Shown here: piece after piece, positions 54,011 to 63,500 of the stretch | How positions within the stretch are numbered: position 1 is the first letter of the stretch | Layout of the letters: each line of letters opens with the position of its first letter | DNA from: Pseudomonas japonica | GTDB lineage: Bacteria > Pseudomonadota > Gammaproteobacteria > Pseudomonadales > Pseudomonadaceae | Length of the DNA: 64,000 bases | Assembly: GCF_900188455.1 (NCBI RefSeq) | Contig: NZ_FZOL01000013.1 | Span: 62,001-126,000, forward strand | Reading direction: 5' to 3' | The notes under the pieces: generated by a model | The model's database searches: none | Seen by the model: the letters and a program-made list of their open reading frames with translations, nothing else | What the model was told of the DNA's origin: nothing | Made by a program: the position numbers and the translations under genes

Positions 54011-54055
54011 CTGATATTTTTGTCAGGTTTCAAGCCGGGCAAAGAAGCATATAAG
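54011..54055 (+). promoter_or_regulatory. las/lux-type box D and -10, upstream of the luxR-type gene
   Basis: CTGATATTTTTGTCAG (54011-54026), then 23 bp, then TATAAG (54050-54055), 71 bp before the regulator ATG. It is sequence-identical to box C and divergent from box E, which implies autoregulation. Confidence 0.75.
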
Positions 54056-54126
54056 TGTCAGCGTACCTCCTCGAATGGATCGCTCGCGCAGCGGTCCGCA
54101 CGGACCAAACGTCAGGAGCCACGCCC

Positions 54127-54411
54127 ATGTTCCAGTCCCAGACGGCTACCGCTGGCCAGTCTTTCGCCGCCGATGCCCTGCCCCATGCCCCGTACACTTC
54201 CCCGTCCTCGATCAGGCTGACCTTGCGAGAGAAAGTCGTTCTGCAATGGAGCGCCGCGGGCAAGACCTCCTGGGAAATCGCGCACATCCTGCAATGCAGT
54301 GAATCGGCGGTGAACTTTCACTTCTGCAACATCCGCCGCAAGTTCGGCGTCACCTCGCGCAGCGCGGCGCTGCTCAAGGCGCTGTCGCAAGGCCTGATCG
54401 AGCTGTCCTGA
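54127..54411 (+). CDS. LuxR-family regulator reduced to a LasR-like DNA-binding domain
   Basis: A 94-aa protein made of about 30 unstructured residues and one LuxR-type HTH (about 31-92: LTLREKVVLQWSAAGKTSWE, QCSESAVNFHFCNIRRKFGV). It closely resembles the C-terminal domain of LasR as I remember it (GKTSWEI, VNFH, NIRRKFGVTSR). There is no autoinducer-binding or receiver domain, and the upstream 100 bp are non-coding. AGGAG lies 8 nt before the ATG. Five las-type boxes in the surrounding promoters make it the probable local activator. It converges with the Ig-like gene 16 bp away. Confidence 0.88.
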   Translation: MFQSQTATAGQSFAADALPHAPYTSPSSIRLTLREKVVLQWSAAGKTSWEIAHILQCSESAVNFHFCNIRRKFGVTSRSAALLKALSQGLIELS

Positions 54412-54426
54412 ATCCAGCCCCCGCGT

Positions 54427-55896
54427 TCAATCCACGAGGACCGGCGCCAGCTCGGGAAAATTCGGCGCTGGCTCCGGCGGCCAGGTGTCTCCGGCATCGA
54501 AGCTGACATGCACCGCGACCCTGAACACGTTGTTGCGCCGCAGTTGCTGCAGGAAGGCGCGCGGAATCACCACGCCGCCGCTCGCTCCGATGCCGTTGAA
54601 GACCTCCATGGCGGTCACCCGATGCTGGTACAGCACCCGCCATTGCAGGGGTTGCCCGACATTGCCGACGCCATTCACGGTGATGTTGAGCATCTGCCCG
54701 GTATCGATCATGAACCAGGGCTGGAGGAACAGGCGGGCGCCGCTGGCCGGGACATCGCTCAGCCGCAGGAGATTGCCGCTGACCTGCCAGCACTGGATCG
54801 TCGGGAAGCCCCCGCTGACCGTCGCCACCCGCACCTCGCGCAGCGCCGAGGTCCAGGACTGCTCGGCATCGACGACTTCGTAGTACAGCGGCAGCGTCTT
54901 GCCCATGTAGGGCGCGATGTGCCGTGCCGGAATCACGCACAGGCGCGGCCCGCCGCCGGTATCGAGCAAGGCGCGCAACGCCCCGGTGCTGCCGGGCGCG
55001 CCCCACTGCACCCAGACCCGTTCCTGGGGATGGATCGTCACCTCGCTGTCGAGCAGCGCCACGGTGCCGTGCTCTACATCGAGGGGATCGAGATCGATCC
55101 GCGCACCAGTGCCCACGGCCTTGTCCACATCGAGCCAGCGCAGCTCCCGCGGCACGGGCGTGGCCTCGACCTGTACCGTCACCGGACGCGCCTGCGCACT
55201 CGGGTTGCCCGAGCGGTCGGTGATCCGGTAGTGGACGAAGCGCGGACCGTCGCCGCGGGCACGGATCATCGCGCCGTCGAACACCAGGTGCAGCGGCTGC
55301 TGCAGGTCGTCCTGGGTGAGCATGCGCGTGCCGGCGTGATTGAACTCGAAGGGTTCGGCGTCCCAGTACCAGTCGAGCAGATCCCCCGGCACAGGGTGAT
55401 GGTAGGCCGGCACTTCGGCGAGCACCTGGTCCTGATGTTCTTCGAGGTAGCGGGCGGTGATGCCCTCGTCGATCACCCGCACGGGAAACAGCAGCCGGCC
55501 GTGGTCGACGCCCAGCTCAGGCCGGGTCTTGTCGATGGTGATGAGCAGCGGCCGCGAGCTAGCGAACTCGCTGTTGTAGATGGTGACCTCGTAGACCAGC
55601 GTGTGCTGCCCTTCGCTCAACCAGTGCGGCTCGACCTTGAGAAACAGCTCGTCGGGCTGCACCGGAGCGGTCCAGGTGCGTTCGCCGATGGCGATGCCGT
55701 TCCACAGCAGCACCAGGCGCTCGGGAAAGCCCGGCGCCGGCGCGGAGTTGTTCCACATGGGAAAGTCGATACGCAACGGGACCTGCCAGGCCTCCCGCGG
55801 CAGCAGATTGCTGTCGCCGCCTTCGATGTCGTCGAGCAGCACATCAATGTGCGGCGGGTCGAGCAGGGCCTGGCCATCGGTGAGTGGGCTGGGCAT
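54427..55896 (-). CDS. Ig-like-repeat protein 2 of the RHS cluster
   Basis: A 489-aa protein without signal peptide or membrane segment, built of several beta-sandwich (Ig-like) modules of about 100-130 residues. It shares a module with the protein at 58358-60376: both have a TRP segment (DKTRPELG / DGTRPWFD), a YLxEH segment, a PAY..P..PGD segment and ARGDG/AQGDG followed by VxYxxxD. GAGGAG lies 8-9 nt before the ATG at 55896. A las-type box and -10 lie upstream. Function unknown; a structural or adhesion role beside the RHS protein is inferred. Confidence 0.75.
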   Translation of the reverse strand: MPSPLTDGQALLDPPHIDVLLDDIEGGDSNLLPREAWQVPLRIDFPMWNNSAPAPGFPERLVLLWNGIAIGERTWTAPVQPDELFLKVEPHWLSEGQHTLVYEVTIYNSEFASSRPLLITIDKTRPELGVDHGRLLFPVRVIDEGITARYLEEHQDQVLAEVPAYHHPVPGDLLDWYWDAEPFEFNHAGTRMLTQDDLQQPLHLVFDGAMIRARGDGPRFVHYRITDRSGNPSAQARPVTVQVEATPVPRELRWLDVDKAVGTGARIDLDPLDVEHGTVALLDSEVTIHPQERVWVQWGAPGSTGALRALLDTGGGPRLCVIPARHIAPYMGKTLPLYYEVVDAEQSWTSALREVRVATVSGGFPTIQCWQVSGNLLRLSDVPASGARLFLQPWFMIDTGQMLNITVNGVGNVGQPLQWRVLYQHRVTAMEVFNGIGASGGVVIPRAFLQQLRRNNVFRVAVHVSFDAGDTWPPEPAPNFPELAPVLVD

Positions 55897-55930
55897 CGCG
55901 AAGCTCCTCGGCAAACGGGTGACGAGCTTC

Positions 55931-55975
55931 ATTTAACGGCAAGTGCCGCGCCGAGGTAACTGACAGAACTATCAG
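55931..55975 (-). promoter_or_regulatory. las/lux-type box B and -10, upstream of Ig-like gene 2
   Basis: CTGATAGTTCTGTCAG on the minus strand (55960-55975), then 23 bp, then TTAAAT (55931-55936), 34 bp before the ATG at 55896. It lies 11 bp downstream of the autotransporter stop codon. Confidence 0.75.
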
Positions 55976-55986
55976 GTCGGACAGTG

Positions 55987-58170
55987 CTACCAGTCGTAGC
56001 GCAGACCGAGGTTGGCGCCCCAGGGCTGCTCGATGGCCTGGCCATGGCTGTAGTCGAAGTCGGCATGCAACTGCAGGCCGCGCACCAGTGCCACGGCGAC
56101 ACCGGCACCGACCTCGCCGCGCGAGCCGGACAGGTCATTGGCGAAGACGTTGTCGTTGACCCGTACCTCGTTGCCCGTGGCGAATTCATGGGCATAGGCC
56201 AGACGCACATAGGGCTGGACCTTGCGCCCCGCGCCCAGCTCGAAGGTGCGCCCGAAGCTGCTGCCCACCTTGCCGAGCAGGGATCGGGTACGCTCGCCAT
56301 CGGCTTGCAGGCCGTTGTCCAGGGCATAGGTCTGGCCCTCCACGACCAGCGCCGCCAGTTGGGTATACGGCTCGACGAACCAGCCGTCGTCCAGGGCGAG
56401 ATGCCGGCCGAATTCCAGCGAGCTGCCCAGGGCATGGCTGGCGTAGTCGCCCTGGGTGCGCTGGCCGTCGCTGAGCATCACGGTCGAGGCATTCTGCAGG
56501 CGGTTGAACTTGAGCACGCCATCGAAGTAGTAACCGCTGTGCTGGTCCAGCCAGGTGGCGTAGGCCCCCGCGTAGTAGCTGTCGACGGTGCCCGAGGAGC
56601 CACGGCGCAGGCTCAGCTCCGAGCGGCTGTGACCCGCCATCAGCCCCACCAGCCATTGCCCGTCGCCGACCGGCAGCGGCGCGTCGGCACCGAGGGAAAC
56701 GCCGTGCTGGACCTGCTCGTAGGCCGCCCCGGAAGTGCTGTCGACCCGGTACTTGTTGCCGTAGCTGCGCACCCAGCCACCGGCCTGGGCGCCATTCAGG
56801 CGCAGCTCGCCCATGCGGCTGCGCAGCGACGACAGCTCGCCGTACCACACCGTCGGCGCGGCGTTGAACAGGCTGAGCACACTCTGGGTGGCGGGACTGA
56901 TGGTCTTCAGCGAGGCATCCAGGTACCAGTCGTTACCGTTTTGCACCAGGTCGTAGGAGAAGGTGCCGAGGTCCACCTCGCCGTTGACCAGGGAAAACGC
57001 CGCGTCGCCGGCGGCGGCGTGGATCAGGTGCAATTGCCCGTCGACCGCGGGATCGGCACCGCTGCTGCCCACCAGCACGGTGTGCGTGCCGCTGGCGCTG
57101 CCGGTGATCTCGAGAAAGTCGGTCTGCCCGGTGGCGAAGTCGGCGTCCATGATGAAGTGACCGTTGCCGGAGAGGTTGCCCAGGGTCAGGCGGTGGAACG
57201 CCTGCGCGTCGCCGAAGCGGATCGAACCACCGTCCATGGCCAGCTCGGCGACCTCGCCATCGGCGACCAGGTTCCACTGCGCCTGGCTGTTCAGCGCCAG
57301 GTGCTCGACGTTGTGCAACTGCCCGCTGAGGGTCGCGCGGTTCTGCAGGACCAGACGCAGCGCCGCGCCCTCCTCGGCGACGATATCGCCGTCCAGGTGA
57401 CTGTCGTCGACGCGCACGCTGGCGCTCGATCCGGCCTGGGCCTGGATCAGCACGCCATCGCCGCCGAGCAGGGTCGAGCCATTGCGCACCTCGATATCGC
57501 CGCTGGCGCTGGTAAAGGCCGACCCGACCACGATCGCCGCGCCGTCGCGGCCCTCGACCCGGGTGCCGTCGAGGATCACCTTGGCGGTGGTGCCCGGCAG
57601 ATGGTCGTCGGGGCGCAGGTACAGGCCGTGGCTGGCGCCGCTGATCTGGCTGGCGCTGGCGTTCAGGGTGCCGCCGAACAGTTCGATGCCGAGGCTGCCG
57701 TCGCCGCTGCCGATGACCTGGCTGCCCTGCAGGTTCAGGCTGCTGTAGGTGCTGACCCCGGCGCCGACGGTCGCGCCGATGACGGTACTGCCATCGACCC
57801 AGGCGCTGGACCCGGTGCTGCCGGTGCGCCCCAGGACCAGGCCCTGGCGCTCGCTGGTGATCAGGCTGCCGCCGCCGATGCGCGCTTCGCCGCCGATCAG
57901 CGTCACGCCCGCCCGGGCGCCGGTGGCGGTGACGGTGGTGGCCTTGAGGTCGAGCATCGAACCCAGCCCGGCACGGATGTCCAGGGTGCTGGCGCCGTTC
58001 GAGATCAGCTTCGCGCCGTCGGCGATCCGGTAGCTTTTCAGCGGTGTGTTTTCATCGATGATCTGCTCGCGGCCCTGGGCGTGATCCGCGAGCAGGACCA
58101 GCGGAGCGAAGGTCATGAGTTTCAGCACACGGACCAGGGGGCGCATGCGAAAGCGAGGAGTGGCTGTCAT
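55987..58170 (-). CDS. Autotransporter (type V secretion) with pertactin-like passenger
   Basis: A 727-aa secreted/outer-membrane protein. A signal peptide (about 1-33) follows a basic start (MTATPRFRMRPLVRVLKL). A beta-helical passenger rich in G, S, T and D repeats (GASTLDIRAGLGSMLDLKAT, GTRVEGRDGAAIVVGSAF) extends to about 430, and the autotransporter barrel begins near WYGELSSLRSRMGELR and ends in LGLRYDW, a typical C-terminal aromatic. The passenger has no protease triad that I can see; adhesion is more likely. No las-type box was found upstream; a hairpin separates it from the preceding Ig-like gene. Confidence 0.9.
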   Translation of the reverse strand: MTATPRFRMRPLVRVLKLMTFAPLVLLADHAQGREQIIDENTPLKSYRIADGAKLISNGASTLDIRAGLGSMLDLKATTVTATGARAGVTLIGGEARIGGGSLITSERQGLVLGRTGSTGSSAWVDGSTVIGATVGAGVSTYSSLNLQGSQVIGSGDGSLGIELFGGTLNASASQISGASHGLYLRPDDHLPGTTAKVILDGTRVEGRDGAAIVVGSAFTSASGDIEVRNGSTLLGGDGVLIQAQAGSSASVRVDDSHLDGDIVAEEGAALRLVLQNRATLSGQLHNVEHLALNSQAQWNLVADGEVAELAMDGGSIRFGDAQAFHRLTLGNLSGNGHFIMDADFATGQTDFLEITGSASGTHTVLVGSSGADPAVDGQLHLIHAAAGDAAFSLVNGEVDLGTFSYDLVQNGNDWYLDASLKTISPATQSVLSLFNAAPTVWYGELSSLRSRMGELRLNGAQAGGWVRSYGNKYRVDSTSGAAYEQVQHGVSLGADAPLPVGDGQWLVGLMAGHSRSELSLRRGSSGTVDSYYAGAYATWLDQHSGYYFDGVLKFNRLQNASTVMLSDGQRTQGDYASHALGSSLEFGRHLALDDGWFVEPYTQLAALVVEGQTYALDNGLQADGERTRSLLGKVGSSFGRTFELGAGRKVQPYVRLAYAHEFATGNEVRVNDNVFANDLSGSRGEVGAGVAVALVRGLQLHADFDYSHGQAIEQPWGANLGLRYDW

Positions 58171-58314
58171 CTGAGGGGTTCTCTCGTCTGGCTGGAAGTG
58201 ACCACGGTCAACCCACGCCAACAGACAAGCGGCTCACCGTGAAACGGCGGCGAGACTACAGATGCCAAGCCTAAGAAGATGTAGGAATGGCCTTACGTTA
58301 CTGACGGTTTATTC

Positions 58315-58348
58315 GACAGCCCCGTGATCGGTCGAACACGGGGCTGTC
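58315..58348 (-). terminator. Hairpin after Ig-like gene 1
   Basis: GACAGCCCCGTG paired with CACGGGGCTGTC (12-bp stem, 10-nt loop), 10 bp after the stop codon of the gene at 58358-60376. The sequence beyond it on the minus strand (GAATAAACC) is not U-rich, so termination may be partial. Confidence 0.7.
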
Positions 58349-58357
58349 GCTCCGAGG

Positions 58358-60376
58358 TCAGTTCGAGGGGGGCGGAATCGGGCAGGAATTCGTGGGGGTG
58401 TGCATCGAGACCACCGCCTCGACATCCAGCGAGGTCACGGTTTCGTCGCCCATCTGGAACGAATAGACCACCTGCGCCCGACCATCGCGGCTACCACCTT
58501 CGGGGTTGTAGGTCGGCAGGATGTAGGTCTCGTACGGCTGCACCCGCCAGACGAATCCCGTCGCCGGGGTCGCGCCACCCAGGGTGATGGTCTCGGTCTT
58601 GATCGCATCGTTGATGACTTCGCCGCCGCTGATACGGTTCCACGGGGTCCAGGTCAGGGTCAGTTGATCGCCATCGCTGAGGTAGCGGCTCAGGTCCGGG
58701 ACCTGCACGCGCACCGCCGGGTCCAGCTCGCTGGGGTCGTCGACGTCGTACAGCGAACGACAGGTCAACCAGCCCAGCGGCTGGCTCAGGCCGAGGAACG
58801 TGGGCGCGGTGGGGGTCAGGATGATCGCTTCGACGTTGACGTACGCGGTCGGCGAATGCTGCCAGTTGTTCGAACCGGGCGAGCCGATGCGGTAATACAC
58901 GGGGATCTGCGCGTTGTTGCCGGCATCCTCGATATAGGACCAGGGAATCTCCACGGCGATGGTATCGCCCGGCGCCATGCCGGCCTCGACGATGAAGCGC
59001 GCCTCGGGAACCGGCACGTTGTTCCAGTAGAACTCGACGATCTCGCCGGGATTGATCGGCGCCCAGGCGAGGAAGCTCTGCATGGCGTCCTGCCCGGCAT
59101 CGGCACGCTCCAGGTGATCGAGGTTCCCCGACACCTTGCCGCGGGTCTGCAGGATGTCCAGGACCGGGTTGATCGGGTCCGGCCAGTCCGGGTCGGGCTC
59201 GGGACGCGGCGGGCCGATCACCGAGAAATCCACGTCGACGGAAATCGCCGGCGCGACGAAGGGCACCGTGCCACGCAGGACCCGGTAGCTGACGTTGGTC
59301 GGCAGCGGTCCCTGGGCATCGGCGTACTCGCTGCGCAGCACCGAGGCCGGCACCGACACCTGAATCGGGGTCACCGGTGAAGAACCGATTTCCTCGGCAT
59401 ACAGCACGGTGCTGCCCCAGGTCACCTCGATGCGATCGCTGGGCTTGGCGTTCTGGAACTCGGGAATCCTCACCACCACACCTTCGCGGGCATCGGCCAG
59501 GTCGACCAGGTTGTCGCCTTCCGCCTGCGGCACCTTCGGCGGCAGCAGACCGGTGGGCAGCGGCCCGAGGGCCACGCCCACCGAGGTGTAGTACGACAGG
59601 CGACTGAGGTTGGTGGCCTTGTCCATCAGCTCGTAGAACACCACGCAGCCACCGTCACCCTGCGCGCGCACGGTGTCGGCGGAAAAGGTGATCTGCGCGG
59701 GCTCGCCGGTCACCGGCGCGCTGCCGGCGATGGGTACGTCGGCGGGGTTCTCGGGCAGCGGCATGGCGATCCAGCGGTAGGTCACCACATCCCCGGGCTG
59801 GCGGTCGGCATAGGCCGGGATGGTGGCGACCACGCCCTGCGGATGCTCGACCAGGTACTGATCGGTGATCGGCACCTCGGGCAGCACCAGCGCCGGTGGA
59901 CGTTCGTCGAACCAGGGCCGGGTGCCGTCGCAGACGATATGCAGCGGTGGCGAATAGCCTTCCTCGTGGTTGTAGCGCAAGACCCAGTAGCGCAGGGTGT
60001 AGGGCCCGTCGACCTGCAGCAGGTCGACGGGGATCTTCAGGGTTTTCAGGGGGAAGGTGCCATCGGCGACCGGCGCGGTGATTTCCTGGCTGGCGATCTC
60101 GATGAAATCGCTTTCCTGCGGCGCGTGACCGCGCGCCCATTCCAGGTACAGGGTATCGGTGAGTCCCGGACTGAGTGGCAGGTCCCATTCATGGATGGTC
60201 ACCACCAGGTCGTTGCGCAGGAAATCCTTGTGCAGGGTACCGTCGACATCGACGATCGCGCCCGCCTCCAGCTCCAGCGGTGCCAGCATCCGCGTCTCGG
60301 CGCGGCGCCGGAGCTGGTCTTCACGAAAGCGCGCGCGCGCCTGCGCCGCCCTGTCTTGCTGCTGTGAATCTGTCAT
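58358..60376 (-). CDS. Ig-like-repeat protein 1 of the RHS cluster
   Basis: A 672-aa protein with an N-terminal charged region, then about five beta-sandwich modules: around 35-150 (LVVTIHEWDLPLSPGLTDTL), 165-270 (ALVLPEVPITDQYLVEHPQG and RAQGDGGCVVFYEL), and three more to the end, each opening with Ig-like strand patterns. No signal peptide, catalytic motif or membrane segment. It is a larger paralogue of the protein at 54427-55896. The ATG at 60376 has GAGGA 8 nt upstream. A las-type box and -10 lie 79-123 bp upstream. It follows the RHS gene by about 200 bp. Confidence 0.75.
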   Translation of the reverse strand: MTDSQQQDRAAQARARFREDQLRRRAETRMLAPLELEAGAIVDVDGTLHKDFLRNDLVVTIHEWDLPLSPGLTDTLYLEWARGHAPQESDFIEIASQEITAPVADGTFPLKTLKIPVDLLQVDGPYTLRYWVLRYNHEEGYSPPLHIVCDGTRPWFDERPPALVLPEVPITDQYLVEHPQGVVATIPAYADRQPGDVVTYRWIAMPLPENPADVPIAGSAPVTGEPAQITFSADTVRAQGDGGCVVFYELMDKATNLSRLSYYTSVGVALGPLPTGLLPPKVPQAEGDNLVDLADAREGVVVRIPEFQNAKPSDRIEVTWGSTVLYAEEIGSSPVTPIQVSVPASVLRSEYADAQGPLPTNVSYRVLRGTVPFVAPAISVDVDFSVIGPPRPEPDPDWPDPINPVLDILQTRGKVSGNLDHLERADAGQDAMQSFLAWAPINPGEIVEFYWNNVPVPEARFIVEAGMAPGDTIAVEIPWSYIEDAGNNAQIPVYYRIGSPGSNNWQHSPTAYVNVEAIILTPTAPTFLGLSQPLGWLTCRSLYDVDDPSELDPAVRVQVPDLSRYLSDGDQLTLTWTPWNRISGGEVINDAIKTETITLGGATPATGFVWRVQPYETYILPTYNPEGGSRDGRAQVVYSFQMGDETVTSLDVEAVVSMHTPTNSCPIPPPSN

Positions 60377-60454
60377 GTCGTGCATCCTCTTCGAGACCGT
60401 TGACGCGCCCGCCACGCTGACCACGACCAGCGTGGCACCGAACGCCTGCGGACC

Positions 60455-60499
60455 ATTTAATACCCGGGACGAAGCGCCGGGTACTGACAGAACTGCCAG
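60455..60499 (-). promoter_or_regulatory. las/lux-type box A and -10, upstream of Ig-like gene 1
   Basis: CTGGCAGTTCTGTCAG on the minus strand (60484-60499), then 23 bp, then TTAAAT (60455-60460). The -10 is the same as at box B. The leader to the ATG is about 78 bp. Confidence 0.75.
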
Positions 60500-60576
60500 G
60501 TAGGAACGGGCGACGCACCCGCGAAAAAGCCGGCGCGCCAGGCACCGGCCGGGCAACGCACGGGGGTGATCCGGAA

Positions 60577-63500
60577 TTACCGCGCCGCCCCCTCTTCAGC
60601 CTCGGGCGGGGTCGCCAGGCCGCTCTGCCGTTCGGCCAGCAGGTTGCCCGCCGCGCGCATGAAGGTCGTGCCCTCCTCCCCCTGGACCAGACTGGCCAGC
60701 TCGTCCTCGCGGTAGAAACGCCGCCCGGTGCCCTGCGCATCGGACAGGCTGGCAAGGCGGTCCAGCGGGTCGTAGCGATAGCTGCCCGCCTGCGCGCCCG
60801 CGGTGTCGCTGACCGTGAGCAGGCGCCCGAGGGCGTCGTAGGCGAGCTGGCGGCCCTGTTCGTCGCGGATCAGGTTGCCGTCGGCGTCGTACTCCAGAAG
60901 GATCTCCCCGGGGTAGGCCGCGGCGTTGTTGGTGATGCTGGTCAGTTGCGCGGGGTCGGCGGGATTGTCGTAGTGATAGTCGGCGCGGTTGGTCGCCTGC
61001 GGCGACTGGGTGATCACCCGGGTCATGTTGTCCAGCCCGTCGAACAGGAACAACTGGCTGACGATGACCTGACCATAGGCATCCACGGGCGGCTGGCTGC
61101 CGCTGCAGGTGTAGTTGTACAGGCGGCCGCGCGCATCGTATTGGTAGGTTTCCGCGCGCAGCACCTCGTCGCCCTCCTCCAGGGTGCGGGTGGCCAGGGC
61201 ATCGACCTCGTTGTAGGTCTGGCTCAGGTACTGGGTGAGCTGGCCGAACTCGAAGGTGCGCAGGACCTCGCGGTCGAACTCGTCGTAGTCGATGAGGGTG
61301 TGCACGCGCTGGCCCTGGTCCCGGGTATCGATGCTGCGCAGCCGCCCCAGATCGTCGTAGCCCAGCTCCGTGACGGTGCTGCCCAGTTCGGTATGGAACA
61401 ACCTGCCGAAACCGTCGTAGCGGTACTCCTGGGTCTGCCCGAGCACATCGGTATAGGCCAGTTGGCGCCCGCGCAGGCTGTAGCTGTAGTGCATTTCGTA
61501 GTACTGGCCGTTGTGTCTGCGCGTCTCGCTTTTCAGCTCGCCGGTGCTGAAATAGTCGCGGTGCAGTTCGTCATTCGGCTCATGGCAGTACGTCAGGCGG
61601 GCATTCTGGTGGTCGTAGTCGTATTCGCTGGCCGGTTCGCCGACCACCTGACGCAGCGAGGGTTCGTCGCCCAGTTGCGGCTGGTACTCGTAGAGAATGC
61701 TTTTTCCCGCCGGCGTGGTCACCTGCGATGGCTGGGTCTGTCCGGGGTCGTAGGTGTAGAGGCGCAGGCGCCCGCCGGTGGTCGAACTGCTCATGCGCAG
61801 CAGGCCGTCGAAGGTCTGCTCGCCGAGCACCTTGCCATCCACGCTGATGCGGGTCGGCAGGTCGTCGGCGGCGTGCTCGACATACCGCCGGGTAACCACG
61901 GACCCACCTGGCAGCCGCGTCTCGATCAGGCGCGAGAACACGTCGTAGCGGTATTCGGTGTCGAGGTCGCGGGCATCGGTTTCACCGTGGGTCCGGCCAA
62001 GTCCGTCGTAGCGGTACTCGTGCAGGCTGACGCGCTCGCCGGCGAGATCGAAGCGCTCGATGCGCGCGGGCTTGTCGAAGCGGTTGAGCCAGGTGACGGT
62101 CTCGCCGCCACGCAGCGCGGACGCACCCGTGGCCTGTTTCCAGACGCGCAGGATCGGCCCGTTGGAGGCCGGGGTGCCGATCGGGTCGGTCTCCTCGTGC
62201 TGCGCCACCCCGTCGGGGCCGGTCACGCAGCACTGCTGACCCCAATCGTCATAGGCGATGGTGCGCGGCAACGCCCGGGTGTCCGGGCCCAGCCAGTCGT
62301 ATTCGATTTCGCCGATCTGCTGGCCAAGCTCATCGAACTGCCCGATCCAGATATCGCGCCAGGCCCGGGTGCCGCCATCGACATCCTCGCGTTCCTCGCG
62401 CACCGCGCGATTGAGGCCGTCGACCCAGGTGCGGGTGTGTACGTTCTTGACGTCGACCATCTCCTGGCTGGCCTGCTGGCCGTGCAGGCGGGTCAGCGAA
62501 TAGCTGTAGAAGCGCGAGGCCGCGAACGGCGTGCCGGGTGCCACGGTCTCGCTGACCACCCGGCGCAGGTCGTCATAGGCGTAGCGGATTTCCACATCGT
62601 TGTCGTCGCGGGTCAGTACCGCTTCGCCGAGCACCAGGGAGTGTTCCAGGGTGGTGGTCTTGCGGGTACCGTCGGCGGCATTGAGGGTTTCCACGGTACG
62701 CAGCACGCCTTCGCCAGGCACAAGCGCGTAGGTGAACGCCGTCACCCGGGGAATGCCATTGAAGGTCTCGATTTCACGAAGCAGACGACCGTGGTGGGTG
62801 GCATCGCCGGGCGTCAGCACGTACTCGCGCTGCACCAGGCTCAGCATTCGCCCGCCTTCGGACAGCGACTCCTGGGTGTTGCCCAGCCAGGGCTTGACCG
62901 GCATACCGTCGAGGGGCGCGAAGGCCTCGTAGCGAAAGCCGGTGATCAGTACCGGCGCCTCGCCCTCGCCGTCCGGCGCCGGGGTCACGCTGGTCTGCTT
63001 GAGGCTGCGGACGAAACCGTCGGGATCCGCCGGGCAGCCGTCCTCGCCGGTCACCGCGTAGTAGGTGTGGCGGGTGGCGATGCCGCTGGCATCGATTTCC
63101 AAGGTCAGGTTGCCGTGCTCGTCGAAGCCGGTCTCGAGCGCCTCGCTGCGCCAGCGGCTGGCATCATCGGCCAGTTCCCAGCGGGTCTCCACGCGCTTGG
63201 GCAGCTGGAACTGATTGGGTTGCTGGTCGAAGTTCACGTCTTCGGCGTGGTAGGTGTTCAGCGTCCGCCGGATGAAGCGGTTCTGCCGGGTGGTTTCCTC
63301 GATCAGCAGATGGAAGCGGTTGTACACGCGCTTGACGGTGCGCACCACGACGCCATCCACCCGGTGCTCGGCGGTGCTGTCGTACTGGTAGGTGTGGTCG
63401 ATCTTGTACAACTGGTCCAGGCCATCGACCTGATACTCGATGGCCGAACCGTTGCCGAGGAAGTTGCCGACCGAATAGGTGTAGTCCACCTCCATCGGTG

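Noticed and set aside
54508..58242. Long plus-strand frames opposite Ig-like gene 2 and the autotransporter
   Set aside because: Antisense shadows; the minus-strand products have ribosome sites, a signal peptide and a barrel ending in Trp.
58297..58319. A degenerate las-type box (CTGACGG...CGACAG) near the autotransporter start
   Set aside because: The half-sites are not separated by the 12 nt seen in the five other boxes and no -10 lies at 23 bp.
58326..60556. Upstream extension of Ig-like gene 1 to a GTG or ATG near 60556
   Set aside because: It would include the las-type box and -10, and no ribosome site is present; GAGGA before 60376 marks the real start.
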